From assembly GCF_030063415.1 (NCBI RefSeq), contig NZ_JASITA010000025.1, forward strand, positions 52,774 to 116,773: a DNA stretch of 64,000 nt, in the 5' to 3' direction. Origin of the DNA: Streptomyces sp. H27-C3. GTDB lineage: Bacteria; Actinomycetota; Actinomycetes; Streptomycetales; Streptomycetaceae. Below, piece after piece: positions 10,903-19,732 of this stretch (positions within the stretch are counted from its first letter, which is position 1; each line of letters opens with the position of its first letter). The position numbers were made by a program, and so were the translations under genes. Below the pieces are notes generated by a model. The model was not told the origin of the DNA. It ran no database searches and was given only the letters and a program-made list of their open reading frames with translations.

Positions 10903-12288
10903 TCAGCAGCCGAGGAGACGGCCACCGAGGTACGACTGGATCTGGTCCAGCGAGACGCGCTCCTGCTTCATGGTGTCGCGGTCGCGCACCGTCACCGCGT
11001 TGTCGTCGAGGGTGTCGAAGTCGACGGTGACGCAGAACGGCGTACCGATCTCGTCCTGACGACGGTAGCGGCGGCCGATGGCGCCCGCGTCGTCGAACTC
11101 GATGTTCCAGTTCTTGCGCAGGTCGGTCGCCAGGCCCTTGGCCTTCGGCGACAGGTCCGGGTTGCGCGACAGCGGAAGCACCGCGACCTTGACCGGCGCC
11201 AGGCGCGGGTCGAGGCGCATCACGGTGCGCTTCTCCATGACGCCCTTGGCGTTGGGCGCCTCGTCCTCGATGTACGCGTCGAGCATGAAGGCGAGCATGG
11301 CGCGGTTCACGCCTGCCGCCGGCTCGATGACGTACGGAGTCCAGCGCTCGCCGGCCTCCTGGTCGAAGAACGACAGGTCCTGGCCGGAGGCCTTGGAGTG
11401 CGCCTTGAGGTCGAAGTCGGTGCGGTTGGCGACGCCTTCGAGCTCGGAGAACTCATTGCCACCGAAGTTGAAGCGGTACTCGATGTCGGCGGTGCGCTTC
11501 GAATAGTGGGACAGCTTCTCCGCCGGGTGCTCGAACCACCGCATGTTCTCCTCGCGGAGACCGAGCTCGCGGTACCAGCTCCAGCGCTGCTCCATCCAGT
11601 ATTCCTGCCACTGCTCGTCCTCGCCCGGCTTGACGAAGAACTCCATCTCCATCTGCTCGAACTCGCGGGTGCGGAAGATGAAGTTGCCCGGAGTGATCTC
11701 GTTCCGGAAGGACTTGCCCATCTGCGCGATGCCGAACGGCGGCTTCTTGCGCGAAGTCTGCTGCACCTGGGCGAAGTTGGTGAAAATGCCCTGCGCGGTC
11801 TCGGGTCGCAGGAAGGCCCGCGAGCCGGTGTCCTGGGTCGGGCCGAGGTGCGTCTCCAGCATGCCGGAGAACTGCTTGGGCTCGGTGAACTGGCCCTTGG
11901 TACCGCAGTTCGGACAGTTGACGTCGGCAAGGCCGTTCTCCGGGGCGCGGCCGTTGTGCTTGGCCTCGTACGCCTCGGTCAAGTGGTCCGCGCGGTGCCG
12001 CTTGTGACAGGCGGTGCACTCGGTCAGCGGGTCGGAGAACGTCGCGAGGTGACCGGACGCCTCCCACACCTCGGGGGCCAGGATCACCGAGGAGTCGAGA
12101 CCGACCACGTCCTCGCGTGCGATGACCATGGAGCGCCACCACTGACGCTTGATGTTTTCCTTCAGTTCGACACCCAGCGGTCCGTAGTCCCAGGCGGCCT
12201 TGGAGCCGCCGTAGATCTCACTGCACGGGTAGACGAAGCCACGGCGCTTGCTCAGGCTGACGATGGTGTCGATCTTGTCGGCGGCCAC
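10903..12288 (-). CDS. glyS: Glycyl-tRNA synthetase
   Basis: Charges tRNA-Gly with glycine; this is the single-chain class II (eukaryote-like) type found in actinobacteria. 461 residues from a GTG at 12288 (VAADKIDTIVSLSKRRGFVYP), with GAAGAGAG just upstream. Seen: IYGGSKAAWDYGPLG near the start, the zinc-type Cys pairs CTACHKRH and CPNCGTKG (about 95-150), the motif 2 region FRNEITPGNFIFRTREFEQME (about 205-225) and the motif 3 area AAGVNRAMLAFMLDAY. Length and motifs are complete. It is divergent from znuA, 203 bases apart. Confidence 0.97.
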   Translation of the reverse strand: MAADKIDTIVSLSKRRGFVYPCSEIYGGSKAAWDYGPLGVELKENIKRQWWRSMVIAREDVVGLDSSVILAPEVWEASGHLATFSDPLTECTACHKRHRADHLTEAYEAKHNGRAPENGLADVNCPNCGTKGQFTEPKQFSGMLETHLGPTQDTGSRAFLRPETAQGIFTNFAQVQQTSRKKPPFGIAQMGKSFRNEITPGNFIFRTREFEQMEMEFFVKPGEDEQWQEYWMEQRWSWYRELGLREENMRWFEHPAEKLSHYSKRTADIEYRFNFGGNEFSELEGVANRTDFDLKAHSKASGQDLSFFDQEAGERWTPYVIEPAAGVNRAMLAFMLDAYIEDEAPNAKGVMEKRTVMRLDPRLAPVKVAVLPLSRNPDLSPKAKGLATDLRKNWNIEFDDAGAIGRRYRRQDEIGTPFCVTVDFDTLDDNAVTVRDRDTMKQERVSLDQIQSYLGGRLLGC

Positions 12289-12463
12289 GGTGCTCTCTTC
12301 ATTACGACGACGACGAACGGCGAATGCTTCAGATTACCGGCGCCCGTACCCCCCGGATCAAATCGGTACCTGACAGAGACTCGGCAGCGGGCGGACCGGA
12401 AGCCGGCGCGAGCCCGGGAGCGGGTCGGGAGCGTCACCGGGAGCGGGATCACATCCCGCATTG

Positions 12464-12503
12464 TTGACAATCGTTTCCACTTTTGTTGAAAATGAGTATC
12501 ATG
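12464..12503 (+). promoter_or_regulatory. Two Zur-box-like sites at the znuA start
   Basis: TGACAATCGTTTCCA (12465-12479) and TGAAAATGAGTATCA (12487-12501) each match 12 of 14 informative positions of the 7-1-7 zinc-uptake regulator box (TGAAAAT-n-ATTTTCA). The second runs into the start codon region of znuA. TTGACA at 12464-12469 could be a -35 box. Binding by the zur product encoded downstream would shut the operon when zinc is plentiful. Confidence 0.65.
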
Positions 12504-13466
12504 AACGTAAGACGACGCCTGATACCCACCACCGCCGCCGCCGGAGCGCTCGCGCTCGGTCTGATGACCCTCAGCGCCTGCTCCTCGTCCAACGCCGCCG
12601 ACAAGAACAGCAACGGCAAGCTCGACGTGGTGGCGTCGTTCTACCCCATGCAGTTCCTGGCCGAGCAGATAGGCGGCGAGCACGTCGCCGTATCGACCCT
12701 GACCAAGCCGGGTGTAGAGCCGCACGACCTGGAGCTCAGCCCCAAGCAGGCCGCGCAGCTCGGCGAGGCGGACTTCATCGTCTACCTCAAGGGCCTGCAG
12801 CCAGCCGTCGACGAGGCCGTCGAGCAGTCCGGCGTGAAGAACACCGCCGACGCCGCCGCCCTCACCCACCTCGAAGAGCACGGCACCGAGGTCGGCCACG
12901 AGGAGCACGCCAGGGAAGAAGAAGGGCACGACCACGGCGAGGCCGCGGGCGACCCCCACATCTGGCTGGACCCGGTGAAGTACGCCGAGGTCGCCAAGGG
13001 TGTCGGCAAGGCCCTGGAGAAGGCCGACCCGGACAACGCGGCGGCGTACCAGAAGAACACCAAGACCCTGGTCGGCAAGCTCGGCGGCTTGAACACGAAG
13101 TTCGAGAACGGCTTGAAGAACACCACGACCAGGACCTTCATCACCACGCACTCCGCCTTCGGCTACCTCGCCGAGCGCTACGGCCTGGAGCAGGAGGGCA
13201 TCAGCGGCCTCGACCCCGACTCCGAGCCCAGCCCGGCCCGTATGAAGGACCTCCAGAAGATCGCCAAGCAGGAGAAGGTCTCCACGGTCTTCTTCGAGAC
13301 CCTCGTCAGCGACAAGACCGCCAAGACCCTGGCCGGCGACACCGGCCTGAAGACCGACGTCCTGGACCCGCTGGAGGGAATTACGGACCGGTCGAAGGGC
13401 GCTGACTACCTCGCGGTCATGGAGTCCAACCTCACCGCGCTGCAGAAGGCCCTCGGCGCGAAGTGA
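12501..13466 (+). CDS. znuA: Zinc ABC transporter substrate-binding lipoprotein
   Basis: Captures Zn2+ outside the membrane for import. I use the ATG at 12501 (MNVRRRLIPTTAAAG); an ATG at 12492 is in frame. Neither has a ribosome site, so a leaderless mRNA is possible. 321 residues. A signal peptide ends at the lipobox LSAC (about residue 28). A His-rich metal loop follows the N-lobe (HLEEHGTEVGHEEHAREEEG), then the DPHIWLDP motif, TTHSAFGYLAERYGL and FFETLVSDKTA, as in cluster A-I metal binders. The His-rich loop and the linked Fur-type regulator point to zinc rather than manganese. First gene of a four-gene operon. Confidence 0.93.
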   Translation: MNVRRRLIPTTAAAGALALGLMTLSACSSSNAADKNSNGKLDVVASFYPMQFLAEQIGGEHVAVSTLTKPGVEPHDLELSPKQAAQLGEADFIVYLKGLQPAVDEAVEQSGVKNTADAAALTHLEEHGTEVGHEEHAREEEGHDHGEAAGDPHIWLDPVKYAEVAKGVGKALEKADPDNAAAYQKNTKTLVGKLGGLNTKFENGLKNTTTRTFITTHSAFGYLAERYGLEQEGISGLDPDSEPSPARMKDLQKIAKQEKVSTVFFETLVSDKTAKTLAGDTGLKTDVLDPLEGITDRSKGADYLAVMESNLTALQKALGAK

Positions 13467-13516
13467 CCCCCGCAATCCCCGCAGCATCGGACCCGTCAGC
13501 ATCGGAGGCGCGCGCC

Positions 13517-14290
13517 ATGAAGGCCATCAAGCCCGAGCCCGTCATTTCCCTTCGCGCGGCGGCGGCCACCCTCGGCTCGCGCCCCGTGCTGCGCGGGATC
13601 GACCTCACCGTGCACCGCGGTGAGGTCGTCGCGCTGCTCGGCGCCAACGGCTCGGGCAAGTCGACGGCCGTGCGCGCGGTGATCGGCCAGGTGCCGCTCA
13701 CCGACGGCAGCATCGACCTGTTCGGTACGCCACTGCGCCGCTTCCGCGCGTGGGCGCGCATCGGTTACGTACCGCAGCGCACCACCGCCGCCAGTGGTGT
13801 GCCCGCGACCGTCTACGAGGTCGTCTCCTCGGGGCGTCTCTCCCGTTCGAAGCTGCGCTGGCCGTCGAAGGCCGACCGCGCCGCCGTGCACCGCGCCATC
13901 GGGCTCGTCGGGCTCGCGGACCGGGCCAAGGACTCCGTGAACGCCCTCTCCGGCGGCCAGCACCAGCGCGTCCTCATCGCGCGGGCGCTCGCCTCCGAGC
14001 CGGACCTGCTGATCATGGACGAGCCGATGGCGGGCGTGGACCTGGCCAGCCAGGAGATCCTCGCCGAAACGCTGCGGGGCCAGGTCGCCGCCGGCACGAC
14101 CGTGCTGCTCGTCCTGCATGAACTCGGCCCACTGGAGCCGCTGATCGACCGCGCGGTGGTGCTGCGCGACGGCTGCGTCACCCACGACGGGCCGCCCCCC
14201 GAGGCGCTTGGCCAGCACGCGCTGCCGGGCCACGACCACGTACACCCCCATGCGGCTTCCGAGCCCGTCCGGACGGGACTGCTGACCTGA
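13517..14290 (+). CDS. znuC: Zinc ABC transporter ATP-binding protein
   Basis: Drives zinc import with ATP. The start is the ATG at 13517 (MKAIKPEPVISLRAAA), eight bases after GGAGG; a GTG overlapping the znuA stop at 13463 is less likely. 257 residues. Walker A GANGSGKST (about 55), the signature LSGGQHQRVLIARAL (about 150-165), Walker B LLIMDEPMAGVD, and the switch His in LLVLHELG. The C-terminus is His-rich (HALPGHDHVHPHA), which may help sense or hold zinc. It lies between the binding protein and the permease. Confidence 0.93.
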   Translation: MKAIKPEPVISLRAAAATLGSRPVLRGIDLTVHRGEVVALLGANGSGKSTAVRAVIGQVPLTDGSIDLFGTPLRRFRAWARIGYVPQRTTAASGVPATVYEVVSSGRLSRSKLRWPSKADRAAVHRAIGLVGLADRAKDSVNALSGGQHQRVLIARALASEPDLLIMDEPMAGVDLASQEILAETLRGQVAAGTTVLLVLHELGPLEPLIDRAVVLRDGCVTHDGPPPEALGQHALPGHDHVHPHAASEPVRTGLLT

Positions 14291-14292
14291 TC

Positions 14293-15222
14293 ATGGAGAT
14301 CTTCGAAACAGCCTTCATGCAGCGGGCGCTGCTCGCCGCCGTCCTGGTCGGCATCACGGCCCCGGCCGTCGGCATCTACCTGGTGCAGCGCCGCCAGGCC
14401 CTGATGGGCGACGGCATCGGACATGTCGCGATGACCGGCGTCGGCCTGGGCTTCCTGCTGAACAGCAACCCGGTGTGGATGGCCACGCTCGTATCGATCG
14501 TCGGCGCCGTCGCGATGGAACTGATCCGCTGGTACGGGCGCATGCGCGGCGACCTGGCGCTGGCCATGCTCTTCTACGGCGGCATGGCGGGCGGTGTGCT
14601 GCTGATCAATCTGGCGCCGACCGGCTCCAACGCCAATCTTTCCTCGTACCTCTTCGGCTCGCTCGCGACGGTCTCGGACGCGGACGTGATCGCGATCTGC
14701 GCGCTGGCCGCCTTTGTGATGCTGGTCACGCTCGGGCTGCGGCGCCATCTCTTCGCCGTCAGCCAGGACGAGGAGTTCGCCCGGGTCACCGGGCTGCCGG
14801 TGCGGGTGCTCAACCTGCTGATCGCCGTCACGGCGGCGGTCACCGTCACCGTCGCGATGCGCGTCGTCGGGCTACTGCTGGTCAGCGCGCTGATGGTGGT
14901 GCCGGTGGCCGCGGCGCAGCAGATCTCGCGGAGCTTCCTGGTGACGTTCGTGCTGGCGGTGGCCATCGGTACGGCCGTGACTCTGGCGGGCACGGTGACC
15001 TCGTACGAGTACGACGTGCCGCCCGGCGCGACGATCGTGCTGCTGGCCATCGGGGTCTTCGTCGCACTGACCGCGCTGGCCACGCCACTCGCGAGACGAC
15101 GGGCACGGGCCCTGCGCGAGGTGGGCCCGCAGGACGCGGCCGAGTGCGGTGTCGAGGCGGCGGACGCGCAGCCGGCGGGCCTGCCCGCCGCGCGTCGGCC
15201 CGCTGACGGCACACTGGTCTGA
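14293..15222 (+). CDS. znuB: Zinc ABC transporter permease
   Basis: 309 residues, eight or nine hydrophobic helices, family 3 metal permease. It starts two bases after the znuC stop (MEIFETAFMQRALLAAVLVG). The family helices are clear: QRRQALMGDGIGHVAMTGVGLG (about 35-55) and RVVGLLLVSALMVVPVAAA (about 190-208). The final 45 residues are a charged cytoplasmic tail. Transport partner of the two upstream genes. Confidence 0.92.
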   Translation: MEIFETAFMQRALLAAVLVGITAPAVGIYLVQRRQALMGDGIGHVAMTGVGLGFLLNSNPVWMATLVSIVGAVAMELIRWYGRMRGDLALAMLFYGGMAGGVLLINLAPTGSNANLSSYLFGSLATVSDADVIAICALAAFVMLVTLGLRRHLFAVSQDEEFARVTGLPVRVLNLLIAVTAAVTVTVAMRVVGLLLVSALMVVPVAAAQQISRSFLVTFVLAVAIGTAVTLAGTVTSYEYDVPPGATIVLLAIGVFVALTALATPLARRRARALREVGPQDAAECGVEAADAQPAGLPAARRPADGTLV

Positions 15223-15287
15223 CCGGGAGCCCGGGGCGACCTGACAGAATGGCCCGACATACGTACGGGCGACCAGAGGAGGCACCT

Positions 15288-15716
15288 GTGACGACTGCGG
15301 GAACCCCATCCCCGGTGCGTGGCCGGTCCACCCGGCAGCGGGCCGCCGTAGCGGCCGCGCTCGACGAGGTGGCCGAGTTCCGCAGCGCGCAGGATCTTCA
15401 CGACATGCTCAAGCACCGGGGTGACTCGGTGGGGCTGACGACGGTCTACCGCACCCTGCAGTCCCTCGCCGACGCGGGCGAGGTGGATGTGCTGCGCACC
15501 AGCGAGGGCGAGGCGGTGTACCGGCGCTGCTCGACCGGCGACCACCATCACCACCTGGTGTGCCGGATGTGCGGCAAGGCGGTCGAGGTCGAGGGGCCTG
15601 CCGTCGAGTCGTGGGCGGAACAGATCGCCGCCCAGCACGGCTATGTGAACGTCGCCCACACGGTGGAGATCTTCGGGACCTGCGCGGAGTGCGCCGCGGC
15701 CCCCTCCGCCACCTGA
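15288..15716 (+). CDS. zur: Fur-family zinc uptake regulator
   Basis: 142 residues from the GTG at 15288, after GAGGAGG. The N-terminal winged helix includes TRQRAAVAAALDEV and VGLTTVYRTLQSLADAGEVDVLRT (about 45-68, recognition helix). The C-terminal dimer domain has the HHHHLVCRMCGKAVEVEG metal motif (about 85-102) and a second Cys pair GTCAEC near the end, so the structural zinc site C-x2-C...C-x2-C is complete. Being last in the znu operon makes it an autoregulator of zinc uptake. Fur relatives for iron lack this operon context. Confidence 0.92.
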   Translation: MTTAGTPSPVRGRSTRQRAAVAAALDEVAEFRSAQDLHDMLKHRGDSVGLTTVYRTLQSLADAGEVDVLRTSEGEAVYRRCSTGDHHHHLVCRMCGKAVEVEGPAVESWAEQIAAQHGYVNVAHTVEIFGTCAECAAAPSAT

Positions 15717-15780
15717 GGGCCCGGGAGGCCCCCGCACGACCCCATGGAGGGGCAGGGTCTCCCCAGCCCCTCAGCGCAGA

Positions 15781-15801
15781 CCTCCGCCCGTCAGGCGGAG
15801 G
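15781..15801. terminator. Hairpin shared by convergent zur and uppS
   Basis: CCTCCGCC (15781-15788) pairs perfectly with GGCGGAGG (15794-15801) over a five-base loop. The uppS stop codon sits inside the loop. It can serve transcripts from both sides; there is no T-run. Confidence 0.55.
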
Positions 15802-16642
15802 CTTCGTCGTTGGCCGCGGCGCCATTGCCGCCCGCGGAGCCGTCGTTGGGCAGTGCGCCGCCGAACCTGCGGTCGCGGGAAGCGAATTCGTGGCAGGCGT
15901 CCCACAGATTGCGGCGGTCGAAGTCCGGCCACAGGACGTCCTGGAAGACCATCTCGGCGTACGCGCTCTGCCAGATCAGGTAGTTGGACGTGCGCTGCTC
16001 ACCGCTCGGGCGGACGAACAGGTCGACGTCCGGCATGTCCGGGTAGTAGAGATACTTCGCGAGGGTCTTCTCATTGATCTTCGACGGGTCGAGCTTCCCC
16101 GCCTTCACATCGACCGCCATGGCGGCCGCCGCGTCCGCGATCTCCGCGCGCCCGCCGTAGTTGACGCAGAAGTACAGCGTCATCGCGTCGTTGTCCTTGG
16201 TCTGCTCCTGGGCGACCTGGAGCTCCTCGACGACGGACTTCCACAGCTTGGGCATGCGGCCCGTCCAGCGGATGCGGATGCCCAGCTCGTCCATCTCGTC
16301 GCGGCGGCGGCGGATGACATCGCGGTTGAAGTTCATCAGGAAGCGGACCTCGTCGGGCGAACGCTTCCAGTTCTCGGTGGAAAAGGCGTACAGCGAGAGG
16401 TTCTTGACGCCCATCTCGATGCAGCCCTTGAGCACGTCCATGACGACGCCCTCGCCGACCTTGTGGCCCTCGGTGCGCGGCAGCCCGCGCTCCTTGGCCC
16501 AGCGGCCGTTGCCGTCCATGACGATCGCCACGTGCTCGGGGACCAGCTCACTCTGGATGCGCGGAGGGCGCGCGCCGGACGGGTGCGGCTCCGGTGTCTT
16601 GTAGTCGCGCCGGTTTCGGCCCAGGATCCCGCGTCGTGCCAT
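15791..16642 (-). CDS. uppS: Isoprenyl (undecaprenyl) diphosphate synthase
   Basis: Adds isoprene units in cis to make the lipid carrier for cell wall synthesis. The start is the ATG at 16642 (MARRGILGRNRRDYKTP), with GAGGAG 12 bases before. 283 residues. Signature block HVAIVMDGNGRWAKERGL (catalytic Asp about 43), GHKVGEG, YAFSTENWKRS (about 100-110), and the C-terminal block VDLFVRPSGEQRTSNYLIWQSAYAEM with FQDVLWPDF, which holds the Mg/diphosphate residues. Complete. It follows recO in the same direction, separated by a GC hairpin. Confidence 0.95.
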   Translation of the reverse strand: MARRGILGRNRRDYKTPEPHPSGARPPRIQSELVPEHVAIVMDGNGRWAKERGLPRTEGHKVGEGVVMDVLKGCIEMGVKNLSLYAFSTENWKRSPDEVRFLMNFNRDVIRRRRDEMDELGIRIRWTGRMPKLWKSVVEELQVAQEQTKDNDAMTLYFCVNYGGRAEIADAAAAMAVDVKAGKLDPSKINEKTLAKYLYYPDMPDVDLFVRPSGEQRTSNYLIWQSAYAEMVFQDVLWPDFDRRNLWDACHEFASRDRRFGGALPNDGSAGGNGAAANDEASA

Positions 16643-16666
16643 GAGCTTTCGTCTCCTCTTTCTCGA

Positions 16667-16694
16667 ACCGGCCGGCTCTCTCCGACCGGCCGGT
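16667..16694 (-). terminator. GC hairpin between recO and uppS
   Basis: ACCGGCCGG (16667-16675) and its complement (16686-16694) make a 9-bp stem with a 10-base loop, directly after the recO stop. No U-run. It may separate the two genes or only stabilise the recO 3' end. Confidence 0.45.
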
Positions 16695-16695
16695 C

Positions 16696-17442
16696 CTACT
16701 TCTCCACGTACCGCAGCGAGCGCAGTCCGCGCTCCAAGTGCCAGTGCAGATAGGCCGACACCAGCCCGCCGCCCTCCCGGACATGCCGCGGCTCGCAGCT
16801 GTCCGCGGTCACCCAGTCCCCGGTGAGCAGCGCGCTGAGCAGGCCGACGGCCTCCGCCGAGGGTACGACGCTTCCGGGCACCCGGCAGTCGCCGCATATG
16901 ACGCCGCCCGCCGCGACCGAGAAGAACCGGTTCGGCCCGTCGAGGCCGCACCGCGCGCAGTCGACGAAGCTGGGCGCGTAGCCGTTGACGGCGAGCGAGC
17001 GCAGCAGGAAGGCGTCCAGGATGAGGTTGGGCGCGTGCTCGCCGCGGGAGAGGGTGCGCAGGGCGCCGACGAGCAGCAGGTACTGCTGCACGGCCGGCTC
17101 GCCCTCGTGGTCGGTGAACCGCTCGGCGGTCTCCAGCATCGCGGTGCCCGCGGTGTAGCGGGTGTAGTCCGTGACGATTCCGCTGCCGTAAGGGGCGATG
17201 ATCTCGCCCTGGGTGCACAGCGGCAGTCCGCGTCCGACGAGCTCGCTGCCGCGTGAGAAGAACTGCACGTCGACGTGGGAGAAGGGTTCGAGGCGGGCAC
17301 CGAATTTGGACTTCGTACGCCGTACCCCGCGGGCGACGGCGCGCACCCGCCCGTGGCCGCGGGTCAGGAGCGTGATGATGCGGTCGGCCTCACCCAGCTT
17401 CTGAGTCCGCAGCACGATGCCGTCGTCGCGGTACAGGCTCAT
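16696..17442 (-). CDS. recO: DNA repair protein RecO
   Basis: Helps load RecA at gaps in the RecFOR route. The start is the ATG at 17442 (MSLYRDDGIVLRTQKLGEAD). 248 residues. The N-terminal OB-fold has IITLLTRGHGRVRAVARGVRRTKSKFGARLEPFSHVDV; the C-terminal part has the zinc-finger Cys pattern CARCGLDG...CGDCR (about 155-185). All four Cys are present. The neighbour order recO-uppS is usual in actinobacteria. Confidence 0.94.
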   Translation of the reverse strand: MSLYRDDGIVLRTQKLGEADRIITLLTRGHGRVRAVARGVRRTKSKFGARLEPFSHVDVQFFSRGSELVGRGLPLCTQGEIIAPYGSGIVTDYTRYTAGTAMLETAERFTDHEGEPAVQQYLLLVGALRTLSRGEHAPNLILDAFLLRSLAVNGYAPSFVDCARCGLDGPNRFFSVAAGGVICGDCRVPGSVVPSAEAVGLLSALLTGDWVTADSCEPRHVREGGGLVSAYLHWHLERGLRSLRYVEK

Positions 17443-17503
17443 GGGGTTCATTGTCCCGTACGCGCGTGGGCCGCCGTGCGCGCGGGGGAAGCGGACTTTC
17501 GGA

Positions 17504-17524
17504 CCCATAGATCATATTTATGGG
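17504..17524. promoter_or_regulatory. 6-bp inverted repeat in an AT-rich patch, recO/fprA intergenic
   Basis: CCCATA and TATGGG, nine bases apart, lie in an unusually AT-rich stretch between divergent recO and the ferredoxin reductase. It could be an operator or part of either promoter. Confidence 0.35.
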
Positions 17525-17551
17525 GGCATAGCCGCAAGACGGGTACCGGGC

Positions 17552-17570
17552 TGAGGGTAGCCTTGCCAAA
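17552..17570 (+). promoter_or_regulatory. Possible iron box (IdeR/DmdR type) upstream of fprA-like gene
   Basis: TGAGGGTAGCCTTGCCAAA matches 13 of 19 positions of the actinobacterial iron-box palindrome TTAGGTTAGGCTAACCTAA. It lies 117 bases before the reductase start. A match at this level is suggestive only. Confidence 0.35.
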
Positions 17571-17686
17571 GTTGCGGATGAGACAGCGCTGTCGCCGCAC
17601 CTGTTGCTCCCGAGGCGCCCGATCACCGTGCCTCGCCCGCCGGCACCTGCCCCCGGTGGGACCCGCTCGTTCGAAGGGAACCGCCC

Positions 17687-19054
17687 ATGCCCCGCCCCCT
17701 GCGGGTCGCGATCGTCGGTGCCGGCCCCGCCGGGATCTACGCCGCCGACGCACTGCTGAAGTCCGATGCCGCATCCGAGCCCGGTCTCTCCATCGACCTC
17801 TTCGAGCGGATGCCCGCCCCGTTCGGGCTGATCCGGTACGGCGTCGCGCCCGACCACCCCCGCATCAAGGGCATCGTCACCGCCCTCCACCAGGTCCTCA
17901 GCAAGCCGCAGATACGTCTCTTCGGAAATGTCGACTACCCGTCCGACATCAGCCTCGACGACCTGCACGAGTTCTACGACGCGGTGATCTTCTCCACCGG
18001 CGCGGACGCGGACCGGGCGCTGGACATCCCCGGCATCGAGCTTGAGGGCTCCTACGGGGCCGCGGACTTCGTGTCCTGGTACGACGGCCACCCGGACGTG
18101 CCGCGCGGCTGGCCGCTGGAGGCCGAGAAGGTCGCGGTGCTCGGCGTCGGCAATGTGGCCCTGGACGTGGCCCGCATCCTCGCGAAGACCGCCGAGGAAC
18201 TGCTGCCGACCGAGATCCCGCCGAACGTCCACGCGGGCCTGGTCGCCAACAAGGCCCTTGAGGTCCACGTCTTCGGGCGGCGCGGCCCAGCGCAGGCCAA
18301 GTTCAGCCCGATGGAACTGCGCGAGCTGGACCACTCCCCGAACATCGAAGTCATCGTGAACCCCGAGGACATCGACTACGACGACGGCTCCATCGCGACC
18401 CGCCGGGCCAACAAGCAGGCCAACATGGTCGCCTCCACGCTGGAGAACTGGGCGATCCGCGATGTGGGCGAGCGCCCGCACAAGCTGTTCCTGCACTTCT
18501 TCGAGTCCCCCACCGAGATCGTCGGCGAGGACGGCAAGGTCGTGGGGCTGCGCACCGAGCGCACTCAGCTCGACGGCACGGGCAACGTCAAGGGCACCGG
18601 CGAGATGCGCACCTGGGACGTGCAGTCCGTGTACCGGGCGGTCGGCTATCTCTCCGACGAGCTGCCCAAGCTGCCGTTCGACTTCCTGACCGGCACAGTC
18701 CCGCACGAGGGCGGCCGGGTCCTCGAGAACGGCGAGCACCTGAAGTCGACGTACGTCACCGGCTGGATCAAGCGCGGCCCGGTCGGCCTCATCGGCCACA
18801 CCAAGGGCGACGCCAACGAAACGGTCGCCAACCTGCTCGACGACCACACCAACAGCCGTCTGAGCACCCCCGCCACCCCCGACCAGGACGCCGTGGTGGG
18901 CTTCCTGGAGGCCAAGGGCGTCCCGTACACGACGTGGGAGGGCTGGGGCCGCCTGGACGGCGCGGAGAAGGCGCTGGGCGAGGCTGAGGGCCGTGAGCGC
19001 GTGAAAATCGTCGAGCGTGAGGCGATGGTCCGGGCGAGCGCCGCGCAGGACTGA
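17687..19054 (+). CDS. Ferredoxin/adrenodoxin-type NADP+ reductase (FprA-like)
   Basis: 455 residues. A FAD-site GAGPAGIYAADALL (about 11-25), APFGLIRYGVAPDHPRIKG (about 50-68), and an NADP-site GVGNVALDVARIL (about 150-163) are those of the adrenodoxin reductase family, which passes electrons from NADPH to ferredoxins serving cytochromes P450 and other oxygenases. C-terminal GWIKRGPVGLIGHTKGDANETV is the conserved family block. AAGGGAACC precedes the ATG. It stands alone; no ferredoxin or P450 adjoins. Confidence 0.92.
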   Translation: MPRPLRVAIVGAGPAGIYAADALLKSDAASEPGLSIDLFERMPAPFGLIRYGVAPDHPRIKGIVTALHQVLSKPQIRLFGNVDYPSDISLDDLHEFYDAVIFSTGADADRALDIPGIELEGSYGAADFVSWYDGHPDVPRGWPLEAEKVAVLGVGNVALDVARILAKTAEELLPTEIPPNVHAGLVANKALEVHVFGRRGPAQAKFSPMELRELDHSPNIEVIVNPEDIDYDDGSIATRRANKQANMVASTLENWAIRDVGERPHKLFLHFFESPTEIVGEDGKVVGLRTERTQLDGTGNVKGTGEMRTWDVQSVYRAVGYLSDELPKLPFDFLTGTVPHEGGRVLENGEHLKSTYVTGWIKRGPVGLIGHTKGDANETVANLLDDHTNSRLSTPATPDQDAVVGFLEAKGVPYTTWEGWGRLDGAEKALGEAEGRERVKIVEREAMVRASAAQD

Positions 19055-19064
19055 CCACGGCTCC

Positions 19065-19634
19065 CTACGGTCCGCCCGGGACCACCAGACCCGACTCGTA
19101 CGCGACGATCACCAGTTGGGTGCGGTCCCGGGCGCCGAGCTTGCCCATGATGCGGCTCACATGGGTCTTGGCCGTGAGCGGCGAAAGGCCGAGCGTCTCG
19201 GCGATCTCCGTGTTGTTGAGGCCGCGGGCGACGAGGGCCAGCACTTGACGCTCGCGGTCGGAGAGGCTGCCGGGTCCGGCGCCGCCGCCGAGCGCCGGGG
19301 GTTCGGGGGCGCTCAGTGCGCGGGCGATCAGCCGGGCCGTCGGGCCCGGGGACAGCAGGGACTCGCCGGCCGCGACCGTGCGGATGCCGTCGAGCAGTTC
19401 GGCGGGTCTGACGTCCTTCACCAGGAAGCCGGACGCGCCGCCCGCAGCGCGTCGACGATGTGCTCGTCGGTGTCGTACGTGGTGAGGATCAGGACGCGCA
19501 CGCCGGCCAGGTTGTCGTCGGCGGCGATCAGCCGGGTCGCCTCGATACCGTCGAGGTCCGGCATCCGGATGTCCATCACGACGAGGTCCGCGCGGGCGCT
19601 CCGGGCCAGTTCGACGGCCTCGCGGCTCGCACCG
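19065..19634 (-). pseudogene. NarL/LuxR-type response regulator, 5'-truncated and frameshifted
   Basis: The C-terminal part is good: LVKDVRPAELLDGIRTVAAGE then a LuxR helix-turn-helix, LSDRERQVLALVARGLNNTEIAETLGLSPLTAKTHVSRIMGKLGARDRTQLV. The receiver domain lies in another frame just upstream: REAVELARSARADLVVMDIRMPDLDGIEATRL, including the phosphorylation Asp (VVMD) and the switch stretch VLILTTYDTDEHIVDALRA. The two frames meet near 19443, where one base is missing. The first ~45 residues, with the acidic DD pair, are absent. No histidine kinase is beside it. A dead remnant of a two-component system. Confidence 0.85.
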
Positions 19635-19732
19635 GGTCCTGCCGGAAGGGGCGCGATTCGTCGCACGTACGGGCGAGTTGGGCGGTACTGCCGGAGGCGG
19701 TGGGGGGGGCTTCGCCACTCCCCCGGGAGTAA

